A DNA stretch of 15,862 nt, taken from contig DAOMNO010000025.1 of NCBI GenBank assembly GCA_035443885.1, positions 1 to 15,862 of the forward strand. Reading direction: 5' to 3'. The DNA is from DAOMNO01 sp035443885 (lineage in GTDB: Bacteria > Planctomycetota > Phycisphaerae > Phycisphaerales > SM1A02). The stretch's first letter is position 1. Each line of letters begins with the position of its first letter. The position numbers and the translations under genes are program-made. The notes below the pieces were generated by a model, which worked only from the letters and a program-made list of their open reading frames with translations, was not told the DNA's origin and did no database searches. Shown piece by piece: positions 5,332 through 13,953 of the stretch.

Positions 5332-6045
5332 TCAGTCGTTCTTTGGTTCTGTGCTGTGGCGCTCGCCCCACGCCTTGTGGATGGCGTTGAGGTGCTTCGC
5401 AGGGTCCTTCTTGAACCCCGGTACGCAGCCCTTGCAGCAGAAGCGGACGAGCGAGCCGCCAACGATGATCTCGTGCGGCTCGCCCATCGAGCCAAGTTCG
5501 GAGCCGGCGACGACGCACTTCTTGAGCGGGTAGCTCTCGCGCTGCTGCTTGATGATCGCTTCGTCAAGCAGAACCATGTAGCGATCGGGGTCGGCCTTAA
5601 AGCGAGCCGGGCAACCGGGGCAACAGAATCGCACCAGTCGTCCTTCGTGAATCATGTCCTGCGGATTCTCTGCATCCTCAAGCGAGCGGCCGGAGACGAT
5701 GCACTCCTTCAGCGGGTAGTGTTTCTTCTGATGCTCAATGAGCTTCGTGTCGATTTGCTTGAAGGTCTTCGCCTTGTCTTTCTCGAAGGGTTCAACACAG
5801 CCGGCGCAGCAGAAGCGGACCTCACGCTTGGCGCCTTCGTGTTCGTACTCCTTCACGATGGGCTCACCCAGCGAACCCAGTTTCTGACCGGAGACGGGGC
5901 AGGTGTCGAGCGCGTAGACGTTGAGTGTCAGTGACTTGGGCTTGGCTTCGTCCTTCTCCTTGTCGTCGTTAGCGAAGTTGGTTGTGCCAAGGATAGCCCC
6001 GGCAAGTGCGAGCATTATCAGCGATGTCAGAACTGTGGACTTCAT
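5332..6045 (-). CDS. Exported protein with three YHS-like Cys repeats
   Basis: A 237-residue exported protein: signal peptide (about 1-25, MKST plus hydrophobic core), a Lys/Glu-rich linker (27-38), then three repeats of about 62-66 residues. Each starts with a single Cys (Cys49, Cys115, Cys177) and ends in RFCCxGC (77-83, 139-145, 201-207), followed by a Phe/Lys/Asp-rich helix. This is the layout of YHS/TRASH-type metal-binding modules; CPVSG (49-53) resembles the usual opening. Each repeat offers four thiols, 12 in all. The first repeat has a longer insert between its Cys elements (30 residues versus 26). The frame extends upstream to 6117, but ATG 6045 has AGGA 8 nt upstream, gives the signal peptide, and overlaps the cusA stop as ATGA. 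A periplasmic metal buffer or chaperone role is inferred. Confidence 0.85.
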   Translation of the reverse strand: MKSTVLTSLIMLALAGAILGTTNFANDDKEKDEAKPKSLTLNVYALDTCPVSGQKLGSLGEPIVKEYEHEGAKREVRFCCAGCVEPFEKDKAKTFKQIDTKLIEHQKKHYPLKECIVSGRSLEDAENPQDMIHEGRLVRFCCPGCPARFKADPDRYMVLLDEAIIKQQRESYPLKKCVVAGSELGSMGEPHEIIVGGSLVRFCCKGCVPGFKKDPAKHLNAIHKAWGERHSTEPKND

Positions 6046-9000
6046 GAGATTTCCTTTCGTTGTGCGTGAAGCGGATCGCGCGAGCGAACCTTCAGGCTCC
6101 ACTCCGCGATCATGCAATACAGGACCGGAACCGTGAACATCGACAACAGCACAAGCGACATGCCGCCAAGACTGGGAATGGCCATTGGGATCATGATGTC
6201 CGCGCCGCGGCCGGTGCTGGTGAGGACGGGAAGCAGTGCAAGAATTGTAGTAGCGCTGGTCATGAGGCAGGGACGAACGCGCCGTGAGCCGGCAGCAATC
6301 GTGGATGAGCGAATATCCGCAACAGTCGAGGGGTTGTCCTCGGCGAATCGCTGCCGCAGGTACGTCGCCATCACGACGCCGTCATCGGTGGCAATGCCGA
6401 ACAGCGCGAGGAAGCCGACCCATACCGCTACGCTGAGGTTGATCGCGTGCAATTGAAAGAGTTCGCGCATATTCACGCCAAAGACGTCGAAGTTGGCGAA
6501 CCAGTCCTGGCCATAGAAATAGATCATGACGAACCCGCCGGCCCATGCGACAGCAATCCCGCTGAAGACGATCAGCGATGTGCTGACCTTGCGGAACTGG
6601 AAGTACAGAATGAGGAAGATGATGATCAGTGCGACGGGGAGGACGATGCTCAGCGTGCGGGCCGCACGCAGTTGATGCTCGTACGCACCGGCGAAACGGT
6701 AGCTCACGCCCGGCGGCACAGTGAGACGACCGGTGTCGATCGCGTGCTGAAGATATCCCTGAGCGCGTTCGACGACTTCGACTTCGGCAATGCCGACATC
6801 GCCCCCAAACGTGATGTAGGCCACCGGGAACGTATCCTCGCTCTTGATCATGTCCGGCCCTCGAACATATCTGATCTCTGCGAGTTCTCCAAGAGGAATG
6901 TGCGCGGCGCCATCGCCGTCCATCTGTAACGTCATGGAGGCCACGAGCACGCGCTCCATCGCTTCGATGTCGCCTCGGAGTTCGCGCGGGTATCGCACCC
7001 GCACTGGATAGCGCTCGCGTCCCTCCACGGTGGTGGTGATGGTCTCACCACCGATCGCCACGCTGATCACATCCTGTACGTCCATGATGTTCAGTCCGTA
7101 GCGGGCGATCGCCTCGCGATCGATGTCGATTTCGAGGTACGGCTTGCCGACGACACGATCGGCATTGACCGTGGCTGCGTTGATGCCGGGCACTTCGCGC
7201 AGCAGACGCTCGATCTGCACGGCCATTCGATCAAGTGTTACGAGATCGGGCGCACGAACCTTCACACCCATCGAAGCACGCATGCCCGTTTGGAGCATGA
7301 CAATCCGCGTCTCGATCGGCATGAGCATGGGTGCGGACGTTGCGCCTGGAAGGTGGGCGGCCTCAACCAATTCATTCCAGATGTCCTGCGGCGAGCGGAT
7401 ATGATCGCGCCACTGTCGAAACGGCCGTCCACGCGGATCTTCAATCAAGTCTCCATTCTCATCGCGCACGAACTCGTCGGACGTGCGGTCGAACTTGAAA
7501 TTGATGCGTCGGCCGTACTCATCTGTGATGTACTGTGGCTTGTAGCTGATGACCGTCTCGACCATCCCGATCGGTGCGGGATCGAGTGCGCTTTCTGCAC
7601 GGCCAATCTTGCCTGCCACAGACTCGATTTCGGGCACGGACGCGATGGCCATGTCCTGGAATTGCAGGATTTCGAGCGCCTCACCGATTGACGCGTGCGG
7701 CATGGTCGTTGGCATCCAGAGGAAGGTGCCCTCATCGAGCCGCGGCATGAACTCCCGGCCGAGGCCAGGCCACTCGTGTGCTGCCCAGACCCAGGGGCGA
7801 GTCAACCGAATCTTCTGCCCATCAAGACCGATGCGATCTGCCGATGTAGGAACGAAGCCGAAGACGCGATCGAATCCGAGCCAGACCGAAGCGCCGATCG
7901 CGATGAGCGCGACCGGCATCGTGAAAAACAGAACTTTGTGATTCAGGCACCACCGCAGGATCGGCTCATAAATGAATTGGAACAGGATGAACACGCCGAG
8001 CAGGCCACCGATTAGCACTGCAACAAAGATGAAGTTCCGCACAAAGCCGAGTTCAGGTCCGAGCGGCTCCCACACTGCAGTCAAAAGCCACGCCACGAGC
8101 ACAGCCGCGACAGTGCTGGCGAACCAGTGCGTGCCGCGCCCGAGCCAGTGCGGGAGACGTGCGCCCAGCAGGTGAAAGATCGCCACGCCAAGAAGAATCA
8201 ATCCTGCCGTCATGACCCACCACCATGACTGCGCAAAGCCATACATCGCCACCGCCACAGCCGCGATGCCGAGCCCGAAATGCATGGCACGTCGAAGACC
8301 GGCGCGGGCCTGTCCCGCCACGAACACATGCACGGCTGCTGGAACAATCGTCAGTGCCACAATGACGGACGCGATGAGGACAAAGGTCTTGGTGTACGCG
8401 AGTGGAATGAACATCTTGCCTTCTGCGCCGGTCATGGCGAAAACAGGCAGGAACGAAATCACAGTGGTTGAAATTGCAGTGAGTACCGCCGAGGATACTT
8501 CGCGCGTCCCGCGGAACACGACTTCCAATCTCGGCTCTTCCGGAGGCGCTTCGCGCAAGTGCTTCAGCACGTTTTCGCTGACAATGATCCCCATGTCGAC
8601 GATTGCACCGATGGCGATCGCAATCCCGGCGAGCGCGACGACATTGGCATCAACGCCGAACGCCTTCATGCCGATGAATGTCATGAGCACCGCCATCGGC
8701 AGCATGAAACTCACCACCATCGCAGCCCGAAGGTGCATCACCATGACGATGATGACAACGATGGTCACCAGAATCTGCTGAACGAGCGCATCGTTGAGTG
8801 TGCCCAGCGTCTCGTGAATGAGCCGCGTGCGGTCGTAGAAGGGGACTATTTCCAGTTGGCTGGTTGTGATCCAGTCGGGCCACGCTTCGCGCGGATTGGC
8901 CCGCAGCCATGAAAGCCATGCGTTCTGATCCAGGCCCGGCGACAACACGCCGCTGAAGCCCTGAATCTGAGCAAATCGCTCGACCTCACGCGGCGTGATA

Positions 9001-10043
9001 CGTGTCCAATCAACGACGGCCTTTGCAGGCAGTCCAGGCGCAATCTCGGCGATCTTTGCCTTGACGTTGTTAATGGCTGCAAGGGGATTGAACCCCTCGC
9101 GCACGACCACCACGCCACCGACTGCCTCCGCGCCGGATTGCGTGAGCACGCCGCGCCGCTCAGCCGGGCCGAGCGTGACATGCGCGACATCCTGAATGCG
9201 AATCGGAACATGGTCCCCGCCGACGCGAATCACGGCCTGCTCAATGTCCTCAATGCTCTTGATGAATCCCACGCCACGCACCAGATACTCAACGCGGTTC
9301 ATCTCGGTGACGCGAGCGCCGATGTCCAGATTGCTCTTGCGCACGGCGTCAAAGACTTGCGCCAGCGTCACGTCGTACGCGCGCATGGCGTCGGGATCGA
9401 CATCGACCTGGTACTCGCGCACGAAACCGCCAATCGAAGCGACCTCTGCGATCCCTTCTGATGCAAGCAGGCCGTATCGCACGTACCAATCCTGCACGCT
9501 GCGCAGTTCGTGCAGATCCCATCCGCCAATCGGATGGCCATCCGGATCGCGCCCCTCAAGCGTGTACCAGAAGATCTGCCCAAGCCCGGTCGCATCCGGC
9601 CCTAGCCCCGGCTGCGCCCCCGGCGGAAGCGTTCCCTCGGCCAGCGAACCCAGTTTCTCGATGATCCGCGCCCGTGACCAGTAGAACTCAATGCCCTCTT
9701 CAAAGATGAGAAAGATTGACGAGAAGCCAAACATGGAGATGCTGCGCACCTCCCTGACGCCCGGCACGCCCATGAGTGCGACCGTCAGCGGATACGTCAC
9801 CTGATCCTCAACGTCCTGCGGTGAGCGGCCTGGCCACTCTGTGAAGACGATCTGTTGATTCTCGCCAAGATTCGGAATCGCATCGACCGGGACAGGATTC
9901 CGAGGCAGCCAGTCGATGTCCCAGTCGAACGGTGCGACTGCGACGCCCCACCCCACGATCAGTGTCGTGAGCAGGATCACGATCAGCTTCTGCTCGAGGC
10001 AAAAGCGGATGAGGCGATCGAGGATTGAGAGGCGATCATTCAT
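6042..10043 (-). CDS. cusA: CusA-type heavy-metal RND efflux permease, enlarged
   Basis: The inner-membrane, proton-driven pump of a CusCBA system, 1333 residues. It shows the RND layout: TM1 (20-38), porter domains, TM2-TM6 (about 422-577, with the proton-relay region AIVDMGIIVSEN at 480-491 holding Asp483), a second periplasmic half including ETRIVMLQTGMRASMGVKV (911-929), and TM8-TM12 (about 1130-1315, with Asp1220/Asp1221 in TM10). E. coli CusA is about 1050 residues. The extra length is mainly a hydrophobic stretch of about 120 residues (580-700) between TM6 and TM7, reading as roughly four added membrane helices, plus inserts near 355-395, 727-762 and 1178-1198. The frame is open to 10340, but the start is ATG 10043: the longer version runs through cusB and is not protein-like. 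It overlaps cusB by 8 nt. Confidence 0.95.
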   Translation of the reverse strand: MNDRLSILDRLIRFCLEQKLIVILLTTLIVGWGVAVAPFDWDIDWLPRNPVPVDAIPNLGENQQIVFTEWPGRSPQDVEDQVTYPLTVALMGVPGVREVRSISMFGFSSIFLIFEEGIEFYWSRARIIEKLGSLAEGTLPPGAQPGLGPDATGLGQIFWYTLEGRDPDGHPIGGWDLHELRSVQDWYVRYGLLASEGIAEVASIGGFVREYQVDVDPDAMRAYDVTLAQVFDAVRKSNLDIGARVTEMNRVEYLVRGVGFIKSIEDIEQAVIRVGGDHVPIRIQDVAHVTLGPAERRGVLTQSGAEAVGGVVVVREGFNPLAAINNVKAKIAEIAPGLPAKAVVDWTRITPREVERFAQIQGFSGVLSPGLDQNAWLSWLRANPREAWPDWITTSQLEIVPFYDRTRLIHETLGTLNDALVQQILVTIVVIIVMVMHLRAAMVVSFMLPMAVLMTFIGMKAFGVDANVVALAGIAIAIGAIVDMGIIVSENVLKHLREAPPEEPRLEVVFRGTREVSSAVLTAISTTVISFLPVFAMTGAEGKMFIPLAYTKTFVLIASVIVALTIVPAAVHVFVAGQARAGLRRAMHFGLGIAAVAVAMYGFAQSWWWVMTAGLILLGVAIFHLLGARLPHWLGRGTHWFASTVAAVLVAWLLTAVWEPLGPELGFVRNFIFVAVLIGGLLGVFILFQFIYEPILRWCLNHKVLFFTMPVALIAIGASVWLGFDRVFGFVPTSADRIGLDGQKIRLTRPWVWAAHEWPGLGREFMPRLDEGTFLWMPTTMPHASIGEALEILQFQDMAIASVPEIESVAGKIGRAESALDPAPIGMVETVISYKPQYITDEYGRRINFKFDRTSDEFVRDENGDLIEDPRGRPFRQWRDHIRSPQDIWNELVEAAHLPGATSAPMLMPIETRIVMLQTGMRASMGVKVRAPDLVTLDRMAVQIERLLREVPGINAATVNADRVVGKPYLEIDIDREAIARYGLNIMDVQDVISVAIGGETITTTVEGRERYPVRVRYPRELRGDIEAMERVLVASMTLQMDGDGAAHIPLGELAEIRYVRGPDMIKSEDTFPVAYITFGGDVGIAEVEVVERAQGYLQHAIDTGRLTVPPGVSYRFAGAYEHQLRAARTLSIVLPVALIIIFLILYFQFRKVSTSLIVFSGIAVAWAGGFVMIYFYGQDWFANFDVFGVNMRELFQLHAINLSVAVWVGFLALFGIATDDGVVMATYLRQRFAEDNPSTVADIRSSTIAAGSRRVRPCLMTSATTILALLPVLTSTGRGADIMIPMAIPSLGGMSLVLLSMFTVPVLYCMIAEWSLKVRSRDPLHAQRKEIS

Positions 10044-11916
10044 GTCGCTTCTCCACCGCTCGTGTGACTTCTCCGCAGCGGTACATCGCCGCGCCAAAGT
10101 ATGGATTGACGATGTCGCGACCGACCTGCAGCCAGTCCGCTCCAGCAAAGTCGAACGCCATCGGGCAGTGTGCAATGACCACGTCCGATTCGCCCGCATA
10201 ACCAAACCGCTGCGCCACCTCAATGATCGCGTTGGACCAACCGTGGAAGTGCTTGCGCAACGCTTCGATGTCAACGTGGTCGACGTGCTCGTGATTGGCA
10301 CGCAATCGTGCAGACAGGACACGCCACAACTCTCGCGCATCGCCGTTCAACATCGAGCCATCAATCGCTGTGACGATGCTGTGAAACTGTTTCGCCGCGT
10401 CACGCGATCGCGAAAGATCATCGTCGGACAGCGCAACTTGGAGCTCCAGATACGCCTCATACACCGGCGTCATGGCGCGAACGAACTCATGGGATGCGTC
10501 GACTGCTTCAATGACACGAGGCCGCGCAAGCCCTGCGGCAACGGTTGCGCCATGATCGTGAGTTACGGGCGGTCTGCCGCCTTCGGGCTGCATCATGCTC
10601 GGGCGGCCGCGAATCTGAAGTTCGCTATCGATTCTGAACGCGCCGTGCACAACAACGAGTTCGCCTTCCTCGATGCCGTCTTGTATCACGTAGTATCCGT
10701 CGGCCCCTCCAACGCGCGGACCAAGAGTTACCTGCCGGCCTTCGAAGATGCGCCGCTCCTCATCCGGAACTTGCACATAAACTACAGCCCGGCGACCAGT
10801 GATCAGCGGCGCTGTTGAGGGAACAACCAAAGGCAACACCGCGAGATCATCGGCAATCGACACACGCACCGCTCCGCGCACGAACATGCCGGGTTTGAGC
10901 CGCAGGTCCTCATTGGGCACATCGATCCGGATTCGGATCGTCCGCCTCTGCGGATCAACGGTCGGATCAATGAATGCGACTGTTCCAGTGAACTCTGAAC
11001 CGGGGAAAGCCTGCGTGGTGAAGATTGCATCATCACCAACACGCAACCAGGCAAGGTCCGATTCGTACACCTCCATGTTCACCCACAAACGCGAGAGGTC
11101 CGCAATCGAATAGATCGGCTGGCCAGTCTCTACATAATCGCCCTCCGTTGCATGCCGCTGCGTGACAACGCCATCCAGTGGCGACACAATCGTCAGGTGC
11201 TCGGCCAGGGTACGCCGCGTTTCGATCTCATCGATCTGAACGGGCGTGAGTCCGAGAAGGCGAAGTCGCTCGCGTGTTGCATCGACGGTGGCCTCTGCGG
11301 TCTCGCGCGCCAGTCGATTGTCCGCGTCGATTCGATCAAGGGCGCGTATTGCTTGAAACAGCTCCTCCTGGACAGTGACAAGGCTGGGGCTGTAGATGTC
11401 CGCCAGCGCCTGATCTTTAGCAATGGGTGTGCCTGTGAAATTGACGTGCAGCCGATCAAGTCGACCCGGATAGCGGGCAGCGATCGTTCGCAGCCGTGTC
11501 TCGTCGTAATCGAGCCGACCAAATAGTCGCACTTCACGATGAACGTCACGGCGCTCCGCTGGCCAGACTTCCACCTGCATAAGGGCCGCTGCGCGCGGCG
11601 AAAGGCGAAGCACCGGTGCATCCGCGTCGCCATCATCCGCATCCGCCGGGACGGGAATGAGGTCCATGCCGCAGATCGGACATTTGTCCTTCGGATTGGG
11701 CGATCGAATCTGTGGATGCATGGAGCACGTGTACTCCTGGGCCGACCCGGTCGGCTGGGTCTCAACAGCACTGACGCCATTCGATGCAAGCGCTTCATCC
11801 GCACCGGCGCTGTCCTTGCGGACACTGATCCGTCCCAGGATGAATACGATCACGATGACGATGGCAATCGTGAGCCACATGCAGCGGGTTCGCCACTTGA
11901 TCCAATAAGTCTTCAT
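10036..11916 (-). CDS. cusB: CusB-type membrane-fusion protein with two extra metal modules
   Basis: The 626-residue periplasmic adaptor of the RND pump. In order: an N-terminal membrane anchor (13-29); a short heavy-metal-binding module with YTCSMHP (62-68) and KCPICGMDL (78-86), giving Cys64, His67, Cys79, Cys82 and nearby Met; the HlyD-type hairpin, lipoyl and beta-barrel domains (about 100-440, with SPLDGVVTQRHATEGDYV at 245-262 and PGMFVRG at 342-348); a His-containing linker (THDHG, 452-456); and a C-terminal DUF3347-like domain (about 475-618) with HCPMAFDF (583-590), NPYFGAAM (604-611) and RCGEV (613-617). The flanking modules add Cys, Met and His ligands for metal capture. ATG 11916 has AGGA 7 nt upstream and overlaps the cusC stop as ATGA. 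DUF3347 assignment is by motif memory. Confidence 0.94.
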   Translation of the reverse strand: MKTYWIKWRTRCMWLTIAIVIVIVFILGRISVRKDSAGADEALASNGVSAVETQPTGSAQEYTCSMHPQIRSPNPKDKCPICGMDLIPVPADADDGDADAPVLRLSPRAAALMQVEVWPAERRDVHREVRLFGRLDYDETRLRTIAARYPGRLDRLHVNFTGTPIAKDQALADIYSPSLVTVQEELFQAIRALDRIDADNRLARETAEATVDATRERLRLLGLTPVQIDEIETRRTLAEHLTIVSPLDGVVTQRHATEGDYVETGQPIYSIADLSRLWVNMEVYESDLAWLRVGDDAIFTTQAFPGSEFTGTVAFIDPTVDPQRRTIRIRIDVPNEDLRLKPGMFVRGAVRVSIADDLAVLPLVVPSTAPLITGRRAVVYVQVPDEERRIFEGRQVTLGPRVGGADGYYVIQDGIEEGELVVVHGAFRIDSELQIRGRPSMMQPEGGRPPVTHDHGATVAAGLARPRVIEAVDASHEFVRAMTPVYEAYLELQVALSDDDLSRSRDAAKQFHSIVTAIDGSMLNGDARELWRVLSARLRANHEHVDHVDIEALRKHFHGWSNAIIEVAQRFGYAGESDVVIAHCPMAFDFAGADWLQVGRDIVNPYFGAAMYRCGEVTRAVEKRHE

Positions 11917-13367
11917 GGTGCAGTCCTTTCCCCGGCAACGTGGTCATTCGGCGAGGAAATGTTGTGAACGTGTCGCCCCATCAATGCTTCGATCTCCGCC
12001 ACGCGCGTGTACCGATCTGCAAGGGCGCGCTCGTGCGCAAGCTCGAACGTCAGTAGTTCGCGCTGCGCCTGCACGAGGTCAGTAAAGGTTGCCTCGCCTA
12101 CGCGGTACGAGGTGATCGTCGCCTGCAAGACCTGTTCGCCTCGCGCCCGCAGGACATCGCCATACAAATCAACGCGTCTTTGAGCGTCTCGCAGGCCATA
12201 TAGAGCCATTTTCAGATCTGCTTCGGCCTCATACTGGCGACTTGTCAGCATCTTGAGCGATGCGCCGAACTCCGCAAGTGCTTCACGCACGCCGGCATCG
12301 TACTTCTCGCGCCAAATCGGGAGGTTGATCGAGATCATGCCGGTGAGTGTGTCGCTCCCGCCGCCGTCCATCCTCGACATGCGCCGGGCTGCGTTGAGCC
12401 CGTATTCGACGCCCAGCATGATGTCGGGGAAGTAGTCAAGGCGCGCGACGCGCATGGCCTCACGTCGGGCGGCCACCTCGGCCTGCTGCACACGCAGTTG
12501 AGGACTCTGCTGCGCGAGAAGGGCGATGAGATGTTCGTCGTCTGCGTCGAAAGCGACTTCAGGAAGCCGCTGCGCTTCGGGAAGGACGGCGCCCGCAGGC
12601 CGGCCGATCGCCGCATTCAACCGCGCTCGCTGCGCCGTGAGCATATCTTCGAGGTCACGCAACTCAACATCGAGCTGATCGCCCTCCACCTGCACGCGCA
12701 GCAGATCGGGCAGGCCGACCTCTGCGCCGCGGTACCGGATGCGGATGACCTCTTCGACACTGCTCAGGAGTTCGCGATGCTGCTTAACGATCGCGCGAGC
12801 AAGCGTCGTGTAGCCATACTCGGCGTAGGACTCCTTCACGGCCTGAGCAACACGAGCTTGCTCGGCCGCCAGCCGCTTGTGGGCCGCGTGCGCCGCCTCG
12901 CTCTGCACGTTGGCCTGCGCATCGAGTTTGCCGAACCACGGCAGCATCTGCGATACACCGAAACTGTGCCCGATCGGGTCCCTATCCCGATCAATTTGCT
13001 CCACCATGATGCCGTAGGAGAGTTGCGGGTCGGGCAACGTGCCGGCTTGAACGATCCGTTCCTTTGCAGCTGCCCACTCTGCATAGGCCGCCTGCACTGT
13101 GGGATGGTGGGCAACGGCAAACGCAACGAGGTCATGAAGTGCGCTCCGCTCATCAATGCCGTCCGCCGGCGAGCCGAAGGATCGTGGATGCGCTGCGCTG
13201 GTTCGCGTTACTGGTGAGGAGAGTTCATCGCGGTACATCTCGTCAAGCCAGCGCGCATCGACACCGCGCGCGCTTGCTGAGGAGCGACCTGCATCACTGA
13301 ACAATCTCGGCTCGGTGCAGCCGCCGGCGAGCAGCAGTACTGCTGCGCCAATAGTCAAGCATTTCAT
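11913..13367 (-). CDS. cusC: CusC/TolC-family outer-membrane efflux lipoprotein
   Basis: A 484-residue outer-membrane channel of the efflux system. A short signal peptide ends in lipobox LAGGC (Cys17), as in CusC lipoproteins. The mature protein has two long coiled-coil halves typical of the OEP family: the first around LHDLVAFAVAHHPTVQAAYA (77-96) with DPQLSYGI; the second around LIALLAQQSPQLRVQQAEVA, followed by a strand (PDIMLGVEYGL) and INLPIW. TolC-family genes are built from such an internal duplication. ATG 13367 has AGGA 7 nt upstream. The 101-nt gap to the Cys-rich gene upstream holds only weak short hairpins. cusC is the first of the tightly coupled cusCBA genes, and its stop overlaps the cusB start. 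No sign of truncation. Confidence 0.92.
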   Translation of the reverse strand: MKCLTIGAAVLLLAGGCTEPRLFSDAGRSSASARGVDARWLDEMYRDELSSPVTRTSAAHPRSFGSPADGIDERSALHDLVAFAVAHHPTVQAAYAEWAAAKERIVQAGTLPDPQLSYGIMVEQIDRDRDPIGHSFGVSQMLPWFGKLDAQANVQSEAAHAAHKRLAAEQARVAQAVKESYAEYGYTTLARAIVKQHRELLSSVEEVIRIRYRGAEVGLPDLLRVQVEGDQLDVELRDLEDMLTAQRARLNAAIGRPAGAVLPEAQRLPEVAFDADDEHLIALLAQQSPQLRVQQAEVAARREAMRVARLDYFPDIMLGVEYGLNAARRMSRMDGGGSDTLTGMISINLPIWREKYDAGVREALAEFGASLKMLTSRQYEAEADLKMALYGLRDAQRRVDLYGDVLRARGEQVLQATITSYRVGEATFTDLVQAQRELLTFELAHERALADRYTRVAEIEALMGRHVHNISSPNDHVAGERTAP

Positions 13368-13468
13368 GTGTGGGTCCTGTGTTCATGGCTACGACGCCCG
13401 TGCGTGGAGGGCGAGTACACGACGAAACCTAATTCACAGGGCGCAGTGTCCCTATGAGGGGCGAGTCG

Positions 13469-13867
13469 CTACGTGAGCCAAACACAGAAAAACGCCTGCG
13501 GGGCAGCCATCGCCGGCAGCAACACATCTGGATTCGCGGGCAGCCGTACTGCGGACCCAAAGTCGTCAACATCCGGCAAGGCAACTGTCGAAAGTTGCAA
13601 CACGACAAGAAACTGATCGAGTGTGTTCGACCTTGAAGGCGGCGGAGCGGGTCGTTCACGCTGTTGCTCGCCGCAATTGCACACTGCCGCACCCGAACAG
13701 CACACCGTCGGATGCTGGTTCGGGGGCGCGAGCGTGCAGCACCCAGCGGAACTGCAGCAGCCCCCGAGCACCATCGCTGTCGTCTGGCCATGCGAACCAC
13801 TGCAATCCAGGCGGAGCAGCGCCAATGGCTGGAGGACGAGGCTCAGGATGAGGAGCAAGCGCCACAT
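13469..13867 (-). CDS. Small Cys-rich exported protein heading the cus operon
   Basis: A 132-residue protein with an N-terminal signal-peptide-like segment (MWRLLLILSLVLQPLALL, 1-18). The central 22-65 region has nine cysteines: Cys22, the pairs 37/38, 43/44 and 56/57, then 63 and 65 as CxC; a tenth is Cys128. The rest is Pro/Arg-rich and then moderately hydrophobic. The three CC pairs and CxC suggest a thiol-rich metal-binding protein in the envelope; Cys22 has no good lipobox before it (LRLD). I recognise no family. The ATG at 13867 has no ribosome-binding site and lies about 11 nt after a TATAAT box, so the message could be nearly leaderless. A competing frame starting at 13880 has GGAGG but no signal peptide, and I consider it a shadow. 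It sits 101 nt before cusC, probably co-transcribed. Confidence 0.6.
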   Translation of the reverse strand: MWRLLLILSLVLQPLALLRLDCSGSHGQTTAMVLGGCCSSAGCCTLAPPNQHPTVCCSGAAVCNCGEQQRERPAPPPSRSNTLDQFLVVLQLSTVALPDVDDFGSAVRLPANPDVLLPAMAAPQAFFCVWLT

Positions 13868-13878
13868 TTCGACAATCC

Positions 13879-13884
13879 ATTATA
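13879..13884 (-). promoter_or_regulatory. Candidate -10 box of the cus operon promoter
   Basis: A perfect TATAAT reads on the minus strand here, 11 nt before the ATG of the Cys-rich gene. Transcription would start near 13872, leaving a leader of about 5 nt. No clear -35 hexamer lies at 16-18 bp, so the promoter may depend on an activator or another sigma factor, or the match may be chance. It lies in the only sizeable non-coding space upstream of the operon. Confidence 0.4.
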
Positions 13885-13913
13885 CCTCCAGCATGAACGT
13901 CTCGGGTGATCTT

Positions 13914-13940
13914 CCTATTCCCGCACAGGGGGCCGCTATA
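13914..13940. promoter_or_regulatory. Candidate repressor site upstream of the cus operon
   Basis: A G/C-tract element flanked by AT-rich ends (CCTATTCCC at 13914-13922, GGGGG at 13928-13932, CTATA at 13936-13940) lies about 30 bp upstream of the TATAAT box. CsoR-family sites have this general look, but the match to the csoR operator is weak. Confidence 0.25.
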
Positions 13941-13953
13941 ACCGTGAACGCCT

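Noticed and set aside
10044..10340. N-terminal extension of the cusA frame
   Set aside because: It runs through cusB in another frame, is Ser/Thr/Arg-rich, and ATG 10043 gives the normal RND N-terminus with a coupled start.
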